The notes beneath the pieces were generated by a model, which did no database searches, was not told where the DNA came from, and saw nothing but the letters and a program-made list of their open reading frames with translations. The position numbers and the translations under genes are program-made. This document shows positions 37,236-45,654 of a stretch of 64,000 nt of DNA, in pieces. The DNA lies in NCBI RefSeq assembly GCF_900573985.1, contig NZ_UWOK01000001.1, forward strand, positions 2,046,001-2,110,000, in the 5' to 3' direction. This DNA comes from Campylobacter showae. GTDB taxonomy: Bacteria > Campylobacterota > Campylobacteria > Campylobacterales > Campylobacteraceae. How positions within the stretch are numbered: the first letter of the stretch is position 1; each line of letters begins with the position of its first letter.

Positions 37236-37256
37236 AATATGAAATTTACGCATATA
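37236..37256. promoter_or_regulatory. Degenerate operator, site B2
   Basis: AATATGA-N7-GCATATA, the same spacing with one arm mismatch, 50 bp from site B, close to five helical turns. The remainder of the 300-bp torD-tupC gap has no gene. Confidence 0.45.
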
Positions 37257-37364
37257 TATGGCATTTACGCTTCATTTTGATATTTACTTTTAACTAGACT
37301 CTTTTAACAGGCATTAAACGAGTCTAAGTTTAAAATTTGAAGCGAAATTTGCAAAATTTGAGGC

Positions 37365-38318
37365 TCATTCAAGCCCCAAAAACGCTCCTTCGTCAAATTT
37401 AAAATAAATATTTTCGCCGACGTTAAAATTTTGCGAATTAGGCACCAAAGTTTTTATCAAAAAGTCGCCGATTTTGATTTTTACCAAAAGCTCTTTGCCA
37501 AGATAGAGCGAAACCGAGTGCAAGATGCCGCCCAAATACCCATCCATCGGCGTTTTGCTTAGCATTATTTTGCCAGGATTTACGGCGATCTTTGCGGCGC
37601 TACGCAAATTTGACGGCAAATTTACGACCGCATTTTCGTCAAATTTTAAAACCCCGTCTCGCGCGTCGAATATATTTTTGTATTCGAATTCACACACGCG
37701 TCCTTTGTGCAAAAAGACGTTTTCCTCAGCGATAGCGGTTAGCCATTTATCGTCGTGACTAGCGATCACAAAGCCGCAGCCGTATCTTTGCCGCATATAA
37801 AGCACCGCCTTGCCAAACAGCTTTGAGGTGCCCACGTCCACGCTATTTGTCGGCTCGTCAAGCAGATATAGCCGCGATCTAAGCGCCAAATTTAACGCAA
37901 AGCTAACGCGCTGCGTCTGCCCCGAGCTTAGCTCAAAGTGGCGCTTGTTTAAAAAGCTCTCGTCAAGACCGACCAAATTTAATGCCTCGCTCGCCCTTTG
38001 TTCAAATTCTACCAGCACTCCGCGGCTTTTTAAAACGGCTCTAAAATTTTCCCTCACGGAGCGTTTTAAAAGCGCGGGCTCTGGCAGCAAAACGCTAACG
38101 TCGCGCAGTAAATTTAAGCTAGGCGCGCTGCTTCCCCACAGCCGCACTTCGCCGCTAGTAGGCCTTTGTAAAAACGACATCACTCGCATCAGCGTACTTT
38201 TGCCGCTGCCGTTGCTGCCCGTTAGCGCAGTGATTTTGGTGACGTCGATATCAAGGCGCGGGATGTTTAAAATCTCGCTCGCGCCGTAGTTTAGGCGTAA
38301 ATTTCTAACGTTTATCAC
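37365..38318 (-). CDS. tupC: Tungstate ABC transporter ATPase
   Basis: A 317-residue ATPase with Walker A GSNGSGKST (about 35-43), signature LSSGQTQRV, Walker B LYLLDEPTNSVD and switch histidine ASHDDKW. A C-terminal TOBE-like domain (from about residue 235, ending GENIYFKFDEGAFLG) is where such transporters sense oxyanion. The start is GTG, overlapping the stop of a 33-codon reading frame (GTGA). With TupA and TupB it imports tungstate for formate dehydrogenase. Confidence 0.9.
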   Translation of the reverse strand: MINVRNLRLNYGASEILNIPRLDIDVTKITALTGSNGSGKSTLMRVMSFLQRPTSGEVRLWGSSAPSLNLLRDVSVLLPEPALLKRSVRENFRAVLKSRGVLVEFEQRASEALNLVGLDESFLNKRHFELSSGQTQRVSFALNLALRSRLYLLDEPTNSVDVGTSKLFGKAVLYMRQRYGCGFVIASHDDKWLTAIAEENVFLHKGRVCEFEYKNIFDARDGVLKFDENAVVNLPSNLRSAAKIAVNPGKIMLSKTPMDGYLGGILHSVSLYLGKELLVKIKIGDFLIKTLVPNSQNFNVGENIYFKFDEGAFLGLE

Positions 38319-38416
38319 TTTGCGCCTTTCTCGTTAAATTTAAACAAAAGGCTCAAATTTGACGCGTCCTGCCCGCTTTTTACGAGCGTATTTTTTTCAA
38401 ATTTATCAAATTTCAT
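38315..38416 (-). CDS. 33-residue reading frame bridging tupB and tupC
   Basis: Starts on the ATG of the ATGA that ends tupB and stops on the TGA of the GTGA that begins tupC, with no internal stop. The peptide (MKFDKFEKNTLVKSGQDASN... ending NEKGAK) has no recognisable domain and contains the AAATTT-derived KFD and NLS units. It may serve only to carry ribosomes from tupB to tupC. Confidence 0.5.
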   Translation of the reverse strand: MKFDKFEKNTLVKSGQDASNLSLLFKFNEKGAK

Positions 38417-39105
38417 CGATCAAGCCTTTTTAGAGCATGTATCGCCAAATTTACCGCAAATGCGATAAAGATAAGCACCAAAGCCAGTGCGATACCCATC
38501 GCAAACTCGCCCTTATTCGTCTCTAGCGACACCGCAGTCGTGATCGTGCGAGTGAAGTATTTGATATTTCCGCCGATCATCATCGCCACGCCGACCTCAG
38601 CCACGATGCGCCCGTACGCCGTCGCTACGACCACCATCAGAGCATACCTCAGCTCATAAAGCACGCAGCCAACTAGCCGCGGCGCGCTCAGGCGTAAATT
38701 TAGGATGGTTAGATAGTGTTTTTTGTCCATATTTTCCACGACGCTAGCGCTTAGCGAGATGATGATAGGCAGAGCCAGTACAAACTGCCCCAGCATCACG
38801 GCCTTTAGCGTAAAAAGCAGCCCAAACTCGCCAAACGGGCCGTTTCGCGTGATAAATGCGTACAAAATAAGCCCGATCGCAACCGTCGGCATCGCAAGCG
38901 CCGTATCGCTGAGCAGCCTAAGAATCCTGCGCCCTTTAAAATCGTAAAATCCCAGCGTAAAGCCTAGCGGAAAACCGACTAAAATCGCAAAAAAAATCGA
39001 AACGCTCGAAGTGTAAAGCGTCGCCCTGATCGCCGAATACGTCTCCTCGTCGCCGCTAAAAAGCAGCCTAAAGGCCTCCAAAAATCCGTTTAGTAGAAAA
39101 TCCAA
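38413..39105 (-). CDS. tupB: Tungstate ABC transporter permease
   Basis: A 230-residue permease with about five membrane segments and the ATPase-contact loop EVGVAMMIGGNIKYFTRTITTAV (EA-like loop, about residues 167-189), typical of the TupB/ModB-like family. The start appears to be TTG at 39105 with AAGGAAAG upstream. Divergent from tupA; the shared control region holds operator site D. Confidence 0.9.
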   Translation of the reverse strand: MDFLLNGFLEAFRLLFSGDEETYSAIRATLYTSSVSIFFAILVGFPLGFTLGFYDFKGRRILRLLSDTALAMPTVAIGLILYAFITRNGPFGEFGLLFTLKAVMLGQFVLALPIIISLSASVVENMDKKHYLTILNLRLSAPRLVGCVLYELRYALMVVVATAYGRIVAEVGVAMMIGGNIKYFTRTITTAVSLETNKGEFAMGIALALVLIFIAFAVNLAIHALKRLDR

Positions 39106-39125
39106 ATATTCTTTCCTTGCATATT
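39105..39125. promoter_or_regulatory. Palindromic operator, site D (tupA/tupB)
   Basis: AATATTC-N7-GCATATT, one arm mismatch, right half extended by TCTTAAG as in sites A and C. It touches the tupB start codon and ends about 24 bases before the -10 element TATAAT (39149-39154) of tupA, so binding could block both genes. Confidence 0.6.
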
Positions 39126-39180
39126 TCTTAAGTGTTAATTTAATGTGCTATAATAGCATACTTTTTAAAAAAGGAGAAAA

Positions 39181-39999
39181 ATGAAAAAAGTAATATTAGG
39201 CTCGTTAATCGCGAGCGTTTTGGCGTTTGCGGGCGATAGCGAACTCATCATGGCAACTACAACCAGCACCGATAACACGGGGCTACTAGACGCGATCTAT
39301 CCTGCGTATAAGGCAAAAACCGGCGTCGATATCAAATGGACTGCCGTAGGCACGGGAGCGGCTTTAAAACTAGGCGAAAACTGCGATGCGGACATACTTT
39401 TCGTGCATTCGCCAAAAGTTGAAAAAGAATTCGTAGAAAAAGGCTTTGGCGTCGAGAGAAAACCCGTAATGTACAATGACTTCGTCGTCATCGCCGATAA
39501 ATCGATCGCGGATAAATTTAAAGGCAAAGACATAAAAGAGAGCTTTGAGCTAATCAAAAAAGAGAATATCAAATTTTTCTCTCGCGGCGATAAATCAGGC
39601 ACCGACAACAAAGAAAAAGGTATCTGGAAAAAAATCGTCGGCGAAGTACCTGAAAAAGACGGCTGGTACATGCAAACAGGCCAAGGCATGCTAGCTACTA
39701 TCAACGCAGCAGCCGAGCAAAAGGGCGTGACGTTCACCGACCGCGGCACCTACATCAAGTACGAGGACACCAAAAAAGGCGCGCCTGAGATGGTTATCAT
39801 CAACGAGGGCGACAATGACCTAAAGAACTTCTACTCGCTAATCGCGGTAAATCCGAAGCACTGCGCTAAGGCCGACATCGAAAATGCAAATAAATTTATC
39901 GAGTGGGCGACGAGCGAAGAGGGTCAGAAATTTATCGGCGACTTTAAGCTGCTAGATAAGCCGCTTTTCACGCCTGATGCAAACAGTCGCAAGAACTAA
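39181..39999 (+). CDS. tupA: Periplasmic tungstate-binding protein
   Basis: A 272-residue exported solute-binding protein (signal 1-17). The anion-binding signature MATTTSTDNTGLLDAI (residues 23-38) and SRGDKSGTDNKEKGIW are those of TupA, which binds tungstate far more tightly than molybdate. Preceded by AAAAAAGGAGAAAA. With the formate dehydrogenases beside it, the metal used in vivo may be tungsten, molybdenum or either. Confidence 0.95.
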   Translation: MKKVILGSLIASVLAFAGDSELIMATTTSTDNTGLLDAIYPAYKAKTGVDIKWTAVGTGAALKLGENCDADILFVHSPKVEKEFVEKGFGVERKPVMYNDFVVIADKSIADKFKGKDIKESFELIKKENIKFFSRGDKSGTDNKEKGIWKKIVGEVPEKDGWYMQTGQGMLATINAAAEQKGVTFTDRGTYIKYEDTKKGAPEMVIINEGDNDLKNFYSLIAVNPKHCAKADIENANKFIEWATSEEGQKFIGDFKLLDKPLFTPDANSRKN

Positions 40000-40052
40000 T
40001 TTTATTTACGCGCAAATTTGAGTCGAATTTATGGCTTAAATTTGCGTGATTC

Positions 40053-40077
40053 GGGCGCGCTTTGCGCCCTTTTCTTT
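40053..40077 (+). terminator. Rho-independent terminator of tupA
   Basis: GGGCGC-GCTTT-GCGCCC followed by a T-rich tract (TTTTCTTTCTT), 55 bases after the tupA stop. Confidence 0.85.
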
Positions 40078-40225
40078 CTTAAATTTACTCTTTTTATTTT
40101 TTAAATTTAATCAAATTTGAGTGCCCAGACCCGTATCTTGACGGCGTAAATTTTCAAATTTGACCGCGCATTTTTGATTTGCTCAAATTTGACGTTTTAG
40201 GGAGTCAAATTTAACCCGCTCAAAT

Positions 40226-41551
40226 TTAAATCTTCCCGCCAAACATCTCGTACATCGCCTTTTCCTCGCCCCAAAGCTCGCGGTGCTTTTTGATGCAGGA
40301 TTTTATCGCGCCCACGAGATATAGCACGTCTTGCTCGGTGTGTGTATAGTGCAGGCTCACGCGCACGAAGCCGGGCTTGCTCTCAGGCATGCGCCCCTCC
40401 TTGATACCCAGCAGATCGTGAGCGTACGGCCCCGCGCACATCACGCCCGCGCGCGTCTGGATACCGAAGTCGTTGCTAAGGCTCGCGGCGAAATCATACG
40501 CCGAGACGCCGCGCACGTTAAACGAAATTATCGGCAGTCGCGGCGCGTCCTTTGGAGCGTAGTTTATAATCTTGTCTATGCCTGCTAGCTCGCTCTCAAA
40601 AAGCCGCGCGAGCTCGTCCTCGGCGCTTTTTATTTGCTCGAAGCCCACCTCGTTTCGCAGCGCATAAGCCAAATTTGCCCGCATAAGCCCGATGATAGGC
40701 GGCGTACCGCCCTCCTCTAGCTGCTCTGGGTTTTTCAAAAATACGTGCCCTTCGCGGTTAGCGTAGGCGACCGTCCCGCCCGCGGCAAATGTCGGCACGT
40801 CGCTACTGAGCAGCTCTTTTTTGATCGCCAAAAGCCCGCAGCTAGCAGGTCCGCCGAGCAATTTATGCGGCGAGAGAAAAATCGCGTCGAAATAGTCGCA
40901 ATCTAAATTTGCGTGCGAGCTCAGCGCCGCGCAGTCAAAGGCTACGATTCCGCCCGCGGCTCTGATTAGCTCGCTGATCTTTTTATAGTCGCTAATGACG
41001 CCCGTGACGTTTGAGGCGGCGCTAAACGAGCCGATGATGCGGCGTGTTGCGTTAAGCTTTAGGATGCGCTCGAGTGCAAGCAGATCGATCTCGCCTGATT
41101 CGCTAAGCGGCACGCGCATGTAGTCGCAAAGCCCCTCGCGAAAGCTAAGCTCGTTTGAGTGGTGTTCGTACGGCGAAACGAGCACGAGCGGAAGCTGTGC
41201 GGCGCGTAAATTTGCCTCGCCGATCGCGCTTCTAGTCGCAGGCGGCAGGTAGATGCCCAGTAGCTCCTGAAATTTCTTGATCGCGGCTGTCGCGCCCTGT
41301 CCGCAGGCGATGAGACAAAACCGCTCGTCAAGCCCCAGCAGTTTTTTTAGGCTCTCTCGCGCGCCCTCATAGCGCCGCTGCGTGATGATGGCGCTGGAGC
41401 TACTGTCGGAGTGGGTGTTGGCATAGGTTTTTAAAATTTCGCCTATCTCGCGCTCTACGGGCTCGTAAGCAAGCCCCGAAGCAGTGTAATCAAAATAATG
41501 CACGCCCGGTTTTAGGATGATATTTTTTCGAATTTCGTCTAAATTTAGCAT
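40226..41551 (-). CDS. Class V aminotransferase, cysteine desulfurase/selenocysteine lyase-like
   Basis: A 441-residue PLP enzyme. The lysine motif FLSPHKLLGGPASCG (about residues 205-220) and a cysteine in QTRAGVMCAGPYAHD (about 370-385) at the catalytic position suggest it removes sulfur or selenium from cysteine or selenocysteine. Its place between tupA and fdhD, beside two selenoprotein genes, makes a role in sulfur or selenium supply attractive, but this rests only on position. N-terminal HYFDYTASGLAYEPV is typical of the family. Confidence 0.82.
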   Translation of the reverse strand: MLNLDEIRKNIILKPGVHYFDYTASGLAYEPVEREIGEILKTYANTHSDSSSSAIITQRRYEGARESLKKLLGLDERFCLIACGQGATAAIKKFQELLGIYLPPATRSAIGEANLRAAQLPLVLVSPYEHHSNELSFREGLCDYMRVPLSESGEIDLLALERILKLNATRRIIGSFSAASNVTGVISDYKKISELIRAAGGIVAFDCAALSSHANLDCDYFDAIFLSPHKLLGGPASCGLLAIKKELLSSDVPTFAAGGTVAYANREGHVFLKNPEQLEEGGTPPIIGLMRANLAYALRNEVGFEQIKSAEDELARLFESELAGIDKIINYAPKDAPRLPIISFNVRGVSAYDFAASLSNDFGIQTRAGVMCAGPYAHDLLGIKEGRMPESKPGFVRVSLHYTHTEQDVLYLVGAIKSCIKKHRELWGEEKAMYEMFGGKI

Positions 41552-42107
41552 TTTTTACTCTTTAAATTTGATGCGGTAATTATATTAAATTTTCGCAAAT
41601 TTAGGGCTTTTTCTGGGAAATTTGAAGCTAATTTTGCGGGCTATTATTTCAAATTTGCGCTTAGCTGTATAAAACTTGCCGCGCGGCGATTTACTGAAAT
41701 TTAAAAGACATTTGCGCGTAAAATTTGGCAGCGAATTTGTAGGCTGGTTTTAAAAAATTACGGCTAAATTTTGCCCTAAATTTGGTGCGGAAAATAGATA
41801 AATTTAGCCTTGAGGCGTAGCCAAATTTGAGCAACGATGAGGACGCTTTTTGATTTATCGGTCAAATTTACTCGCGTCGTTTGCGAGCTTAAAATTTACA
41901 AAACAAAAACGGAAATTTTAAAAGTGATTTTTGATTTTCTGCGCGGATATTTGCTTGCGGCGACTTCGTTGCGGAGGAAATTTAAGCGCTAAATTTAAAA
42001 ATTAGAATTTTAACCGCCAAGCGGCAAATTTAACGTTCTTTGCGAGTTTTTAAGGCAAAGAGACGCTAGCCGCAGAGGCTCGCGACCCTTTGCGAGAGGC
42101 GGAAATT
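41552..42107. other. AAATTT-rich intergenic region
   Basis: About 555 bp without a supportable reading frame or RNA gene. It holds many copies of AAATTT-type words on both strands and one short repeat around the phrase GCGAGGCGG-like sequence near 42060-42100. No terminator was identified. Confidence 0.5.
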
Positions 42108-42296
42108 TTATTTATTTATAAAATTTTTCTCTAGCCACTCGATAGCTTTTGCTTCGCTCTCGAAGCGTCCGCTTTTAGCGACCTGATTTTGCCCCTCGTA
42201 GAAGCGAATCCTGATACCGTCTTGGACGCTATCTACCTTTATTCTAGTGATCTTGTCTTTGTTTAGATAGACCCTATCGTTTAGTTTTACGTACAT
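42108..42296 (-). CDS. Small conserved protein, 62 residues
   Basis: A basic, mostly beta protein (MYVKLNDRVYLNKDKITRIKVD, then GIRIRFYEGQNQVAKSG) with a helical end (EAKAIEWLEKNF). No known domain recognised. Its start overlaps the end of the ModE-like gene by ten bases, making it the third gene of the fdhD operon. Confidence 0.65.
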   Translation of the reverse strand: MYVKLNDRVYLNKDKITRIKVDSVQDGIRIRFYEGQNQVAKSGRFESEAKAIEWLEKNFINK

Positions 42297-43090
42297 TTTT
42301 TCTCCCTTAAATTTGATGTGGTTTTATTTTTTTTATCGTTTGCGTCGTCTTTGGTCGAGTCCTTTTTCTCGCCGTCTTTTTTCAAAAACAGCTCCTTAAA
42401 GCGCTTATCCGCAAAGTCCTCGATATCGTTTTGTAGCTGCCTATAGGCGTTTATGAGCTCATGCGCGCGTTCGTTTAGCGTCGTACCGGCGTTTTCGCCG
42501 CCGCCTTGTTTGGTGGTGAAGAGCTCCTCTTTTAGATTTTTTTGCAAAATTTGCAGATGATTCCAGCATTTTTTATAGTTCATGCCTAGGATTTCGGCAG
42601 CCTTTGAGATCGAGCCGACCTCGGCGATGACGTCTAGGACTTCGGTTTTGCCCTTGCCGAAGATCAGCTCGCCCTCGTCGTTTTCTATCCAAGTTTTGGT
42701 TTTTACTCTCATCTTTTTTCCTTTCTTCTCCTTAAAACACCCCAGCTGGCAGTATTTTACGTCGATTTTATAGTCTTTTAGCGTCGATCGGATCGTCTTT
42801 AGCCCCACGCCCGCAGCCGCGTCTCTAGCGTCTTTGCACAGGATTCTGTCTTTTTCGTCGGTCATCTGTTTTAGCTGCGTCATCACGGTGTATTTACCGC
42901 GTCCATTTTCTAGCCCGCCAAACTGCCCTAGCTCACAGTTATCGATCTTTACGCCCATTTTTTCAGCTTCGTCGCTAACCTCGCCGATCTCTACGCCTAG
43001 TTTTGCAGCGATCTTAAACGCCGTGCCGCAGTCTAGCCTACCCTTTGGGTTTAACAGTTTTGCGATCAGTTCGCGGATTTGCTCACTCAT
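42287..43090 (-). CDS. ModE-like winged-helix regulator with two N-terminal CxLGxF modules
   Basis: A 267-residue protein. Residues about 150-235 form a ModE/LysR-type winged helix (TEVLDVIAEVGSISKAAEILGMNYKKCWNHLQ, with the ModE-typical GGGENAGTTLNERA). The ModE molybdate-binding di-TOBE region is absent. Instead two similar modules of about 60 residues lie ahead, each with a KID...C-LG-F element (KIDNCELGQF, KIDVKYCQLGCF). The tail is lysine-rich. ATGA-like overlap with fdhD. Probable regulator of molybdenum, tungsten or formate dehydrogenase genes. Confidence 0.85.
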   Translation of the reverse strand: MSEQIRELIAKLLNPKGRLDCGTAFKIAAKLGVEIGEVSDEAEKMGVKIDNCELGQFGGLENGRGKYTVMTQLKQMTDEKDRILCKDARDAAAGVGLKTIRSTLKDYKIDVKYCQLGCFKEKKGKKMRVKTKTWIENDEGELIFGKGKTEVLDVIAEVGSISKAAEILGMNYKKCWNHLQILQKNLKEELFTTKQGGGENAGTTLNERAHELINAYRQLQNDIEDFADKRFKELFLKKDGEKKDSTKDDANDKKNKTTSNLREKKCT

Positions 43091-43865
43091 AGATTCTCTC
43101 CGCGCCGCTATATACGTTTATGTTTTCGCCGCGCGCAAAGCCGCACAGCGTTAGGTTAAATTTACGCGCTATCACGACGCCAAGGCTAGTCGGAGCCGTG
43201 CGCGAGACGAGCACGGGGACGCCATGCATGACGGCTTTTGCCACCATCTCGGAGCTTAGCCTTCCGCTCACCATCAAAAACGAATTTTGTAGCTGCGCGC
43301 CGGCTAGTACCGCTTTGCCGACGGCCTTATCTATCGTGTTATGCTGCGCGATATCCTCGCCGATGTAAAACTGTTCGCCGCTCACGAAAAGCTTAGCCGT
43401 ATGCACGCAGCCAGTCATCTCGTAAAGCTCGCACTGCGTGTAAAACTGCCCCATCTGGCGCAAAATTTCGTCTTTGTTAAATTTGACCTCGCCCTTTATC
43501 GAGCGCGCCGCCATAGCTTCAGGGTCGATATTTGCCGTCGAGCTACGCCCGCAGCCGCTGATTATTACCTTTTCCTCGTCAAACTGCTCGAGGCGCTTTT
43601 CGTTGATTTTAGCCTTTACCCGCACGCTTAAAGCATCCTCTGAGAGCTCGATACTCTCGATATCCTCGGGGCTCGTGATCAAATTTTCGCTGATTAGGTA
43701 GCCTGCAGCTAGCGCCTCCTGATCGGTCGGAGTCGCCATCAGCGCGCCGAAACGCTTGCCGTTTATGTAGATCTCAAGTTTGATCTCGCGCACCAAAATA
43801 TCATCCACGGCGCTTTTTTGAGCGCCTTTAAATTTGATGATTTGCGTCGTAAAAATAGGTTGCAT
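43083..43865 (-). CDS. fdhD: Formate dehydrogenase accessory sulfurtransferase FdhD
   Basis: A 260-residue protein required for sulfuration of the molybdenum cofactor of formate dehydrogenases. Family segments include TPTDQEALAAGYLISENLI, VSGRLSSEMVAKA and VSRTAPTSLGVVIARKFNLTLCGFARG. At the usual CxxC site the sequence reads SGCGRSS, so only the first cysteine is present. It heads the operon fdhD, ModE-like gene, 62-residue gene. Confidence 0.92.
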   Translation of the reverse strand: MQPIFTTQIIKFKGAQKSAVDDILVREIKLEIYINGKRFGALMATPTDQEALAAGYLISENLITSPEDIESIELSEDALSVRVKAKINEKRLEQFDEEKVIISGCGRSSTANIDPEAMAARSIKGEVKFNKDEILRQMGQFYTQCELYEMTGCVHTAKLFVSGEQFYIGEDIAQHNTIDKAVGKAVLAGAQLQNSFLMVSGRLSSEMVAKAVMHGVPVLVSRTAPTSLGVVIARKFNLTLCGFARGENINVYSGAERIYE

Positions 43866-43999
43866 GATTTTCCTTAATTTTTGCGAAATGATAGCTTGAA
43901 AATCTAAATTTAAGATTTGATTGTAGTGAATTATTGCTTAAATCAAGCAAAAACTTAAACTATTTTTAGTGCGATTTTATCGGTATCTGATGATGATTT

Positions 44000-44022
44000 A
44001 TATATGCAAATTTAGCATATAT
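44000..44022. promoter_or_regulatory. Palindromic operator, site C (fdhD / mop)
   Basis: ATATATGC-AAATTTA-GCATATAT, perfect 8-base arms, right half extended by CTTAAA. It lies 135 bp upstream of fdhD in the divergent gap to the mop gene. Confidence 0.65.
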
Positions 44023-44331
44023 CTTAAATACAAATTCCCGTCATCGTTATAAGAAGCTTCACTACCGACTTGGCCTAAATTCACCTATTTCATTTTTCTC
44101 GCCCTCAAATTTACCCCAAAACCCATTTGCCCCGAATTCCAATTTACGAAATTAATTTTTTCTACTTCATTTATCAAAATACCTAAAATTCCGATAATCG
44201 TTAATGTATGCGTTTTTAGTAATAAAGTTGTATTTTTGCATATTTGTTTTTTAAGTTTTATGAAAGTATAAGTTGTTAATATTCGCTCAGATTTTAATAC
44301 GAAATCAAATTTAATCACAAAGGAAAACATA

Positions 44332-44751
44332 ATGTTTAGCGCAAGAAATCAACTGTCAGCACAAATCACAGAGGTAAGAGAGGGAGCGGTAAACTCTCTA
44401 GTAGTAGCAAAGCTACAAGGTGGAGAGACTGTAAAAGCAACCGTAACCGTAGATAGCCAAAAGGCTCTAGATCTAGTAGCGGGTAAAAAGGTAGTTTATC
44501 TATTTAAAGCTTCTTCTATCATAGTAGCTAAAGGCGAGAACGGTCTAAAACTAAGCGCTACTAACCAACTAAAAGGTAAGGTAGTAAAAGTAGTAGAGGG
44601 TGCGGTAAACGCTGAAGTAGATATCGAGATAGCTGGCGGAGATAAGCTAAGCGCTATCATCACTAACGAGTCTGCTAAAAACCTAGCTCTAAAAGCAGGT
44701 GATGAAGTAACTGCTATCATCAAAGCTAGCCACATCATCATAGGTGCTTAA
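44332..44751 (+). CDS. Di-Mop (TOBE) molybdate/tungstate-binding protein
   Basis: A 139-residue protein of two tandem Mop domains: residues about 4-68 (ARNQLSAQITEVREGAVNSLV...VVYLFKASSIIVAK) and about 72-138 (ATNQLKGKVVKVVEGAVNAEV...VTAIIKASHIIIG). Such proteins bind or store molybdate or tungstate in the cytoplasm. The codons (CTA, GTA, GCT, AAA) are unusually uniform, hinting at high expression. It stands alone, divergent from fdhD. Confidence 0.93.
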   Translation: MFSARNQLSAQITEVREGAVNSLVVAKLQGGETVKATVTVDSQKALDLVAGKKVVYLFKASSIIVAKGENGLKLSATNQLKGKVVKVVEGAVNAEVDIEIAGGDKLSAIITNESAKNLALKAGDEVTAIIKASHIIIGA

Positions 44752-44761
44752 TTCTTTTACA

Positions 44762-44789
44762 TAGCGAGCGTTTTAATTGGCGCTCGCTA
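44762..44789 (+). terminator. Stem-loop after the di-Mop gene
   Basis: TAGCGAGCG and CGCTCGCTA pair perfectly over nine bases around a 10-base loop, ten bases after the stop. Confidence 0.7.
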
Positions 44790-44850
44790 GCTTGATTTTC
44801 TTTCATTTAAATTTGATCCAAATTTATATCGCTTAACTAAAAAACCAAAT

Positions 44851-45654
44851 TTAACTATTTTTATCCACCCGAACAAACGCCCAGTGCATAAATTCTTGCC
44901 TCGGCTTGTATTTGCCGCCGTTAAAATACTCCGCCAGCTGCGCCTCCTCAGCTTCGCTTAGCTCGCCGCCAAGCCCCCAACGCGTCTTTTGGACGAGTTC
45001 CTCAGCGCTCGTAGCAGGACCTGCATGACACCGAGCTTTTATATAGTCAAGACTTGGCAAATATCCCATTTGAAACAAGATGTTTAAAAGATAGACGAAG
45101 TCGGGCTTTTGCTCCACTTCGCGCCCTATCGCGTCCAAAACGTCCCCGTCCACGAAGCTGCCGCCAACCTTAAACGTGATATAAAGCGATTTTTTAGTCT
45201 TTGAAAGAAGCTTACTAAGCGCAGCCTTTAGATCATCCACCTCAAGGCAGCGCGAAGCCAAAACCACGTCGCACTCAGGCACGTCAGACCAGTCGTCCTC
45301 AAAGGCTTTTTGCGCAAATTTAACGTTTTGTGCGCCGTAAATTTGAGCGTTTTCGCGGGCAAACTCTAGCATCTTAGGCGAAAAATCGTAGCCGTAAATT
45401 TGATCCACCTTTTGCGCCGCCAGCACGCTTAGCGCCCCCGCTCCGCACGCAAAATCAAGCAACGTAGAAACGCCCGTAAAATCAACCTTATCTATAAATT
45501 CGCGCGCATAGGCGCTTTTCATCACGCCCTCGTTGAAGCTGGGCGCTTTTTTGTCCCAGTCCTCTGCAAATTTTTTGCCAAACGAGCTTCTTACCTTTTG
45601 TGCCTTATAAAGCTCGTCAAAGTCGATCTCGTCGTAGTTTGAAGGTAAAATCAT
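44851..45654 (-). CDS. SAM-dependent methyltransferase
   Basis: A 267-residue class I methyltransferase with SAM motif LLDFACGAGALSVLAA (about residues 64-79) and acidic loop YGYDFSPKMLEFA. The substrate is unknown. Its start overlaps by ATGA the stop of a truncated ABC-transporter ATPase, so it was once the distal gene of a metal-transport operon whose front part is gone. It now marks the edge of the mobile region. Confidence 0.88.
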   Translation of the reverse strand: MILPSNYDEIDFDELYKAQKVRSSFGKKFAEDWDKKAPSFNEGVMKSAYAREFIDKVDFTGVSTLLDFACGAGALSVLAAQKVDQIYGYDFSPKMLEFARENAQIYGAQNVKFAQKAFEDDWSDVPECDVVLASRCLEVDDLKAALSKLLSKTKKSLYITFKVGGSFVDGDVLDAIGREVEQKPDFVYLLNILFQMGYLPSLDYIKARCHAGPATSAEELVQKTRWGLGGELSEAEEAQLAEYFNGGKYKPRQEFMHWAFVRVDKNS

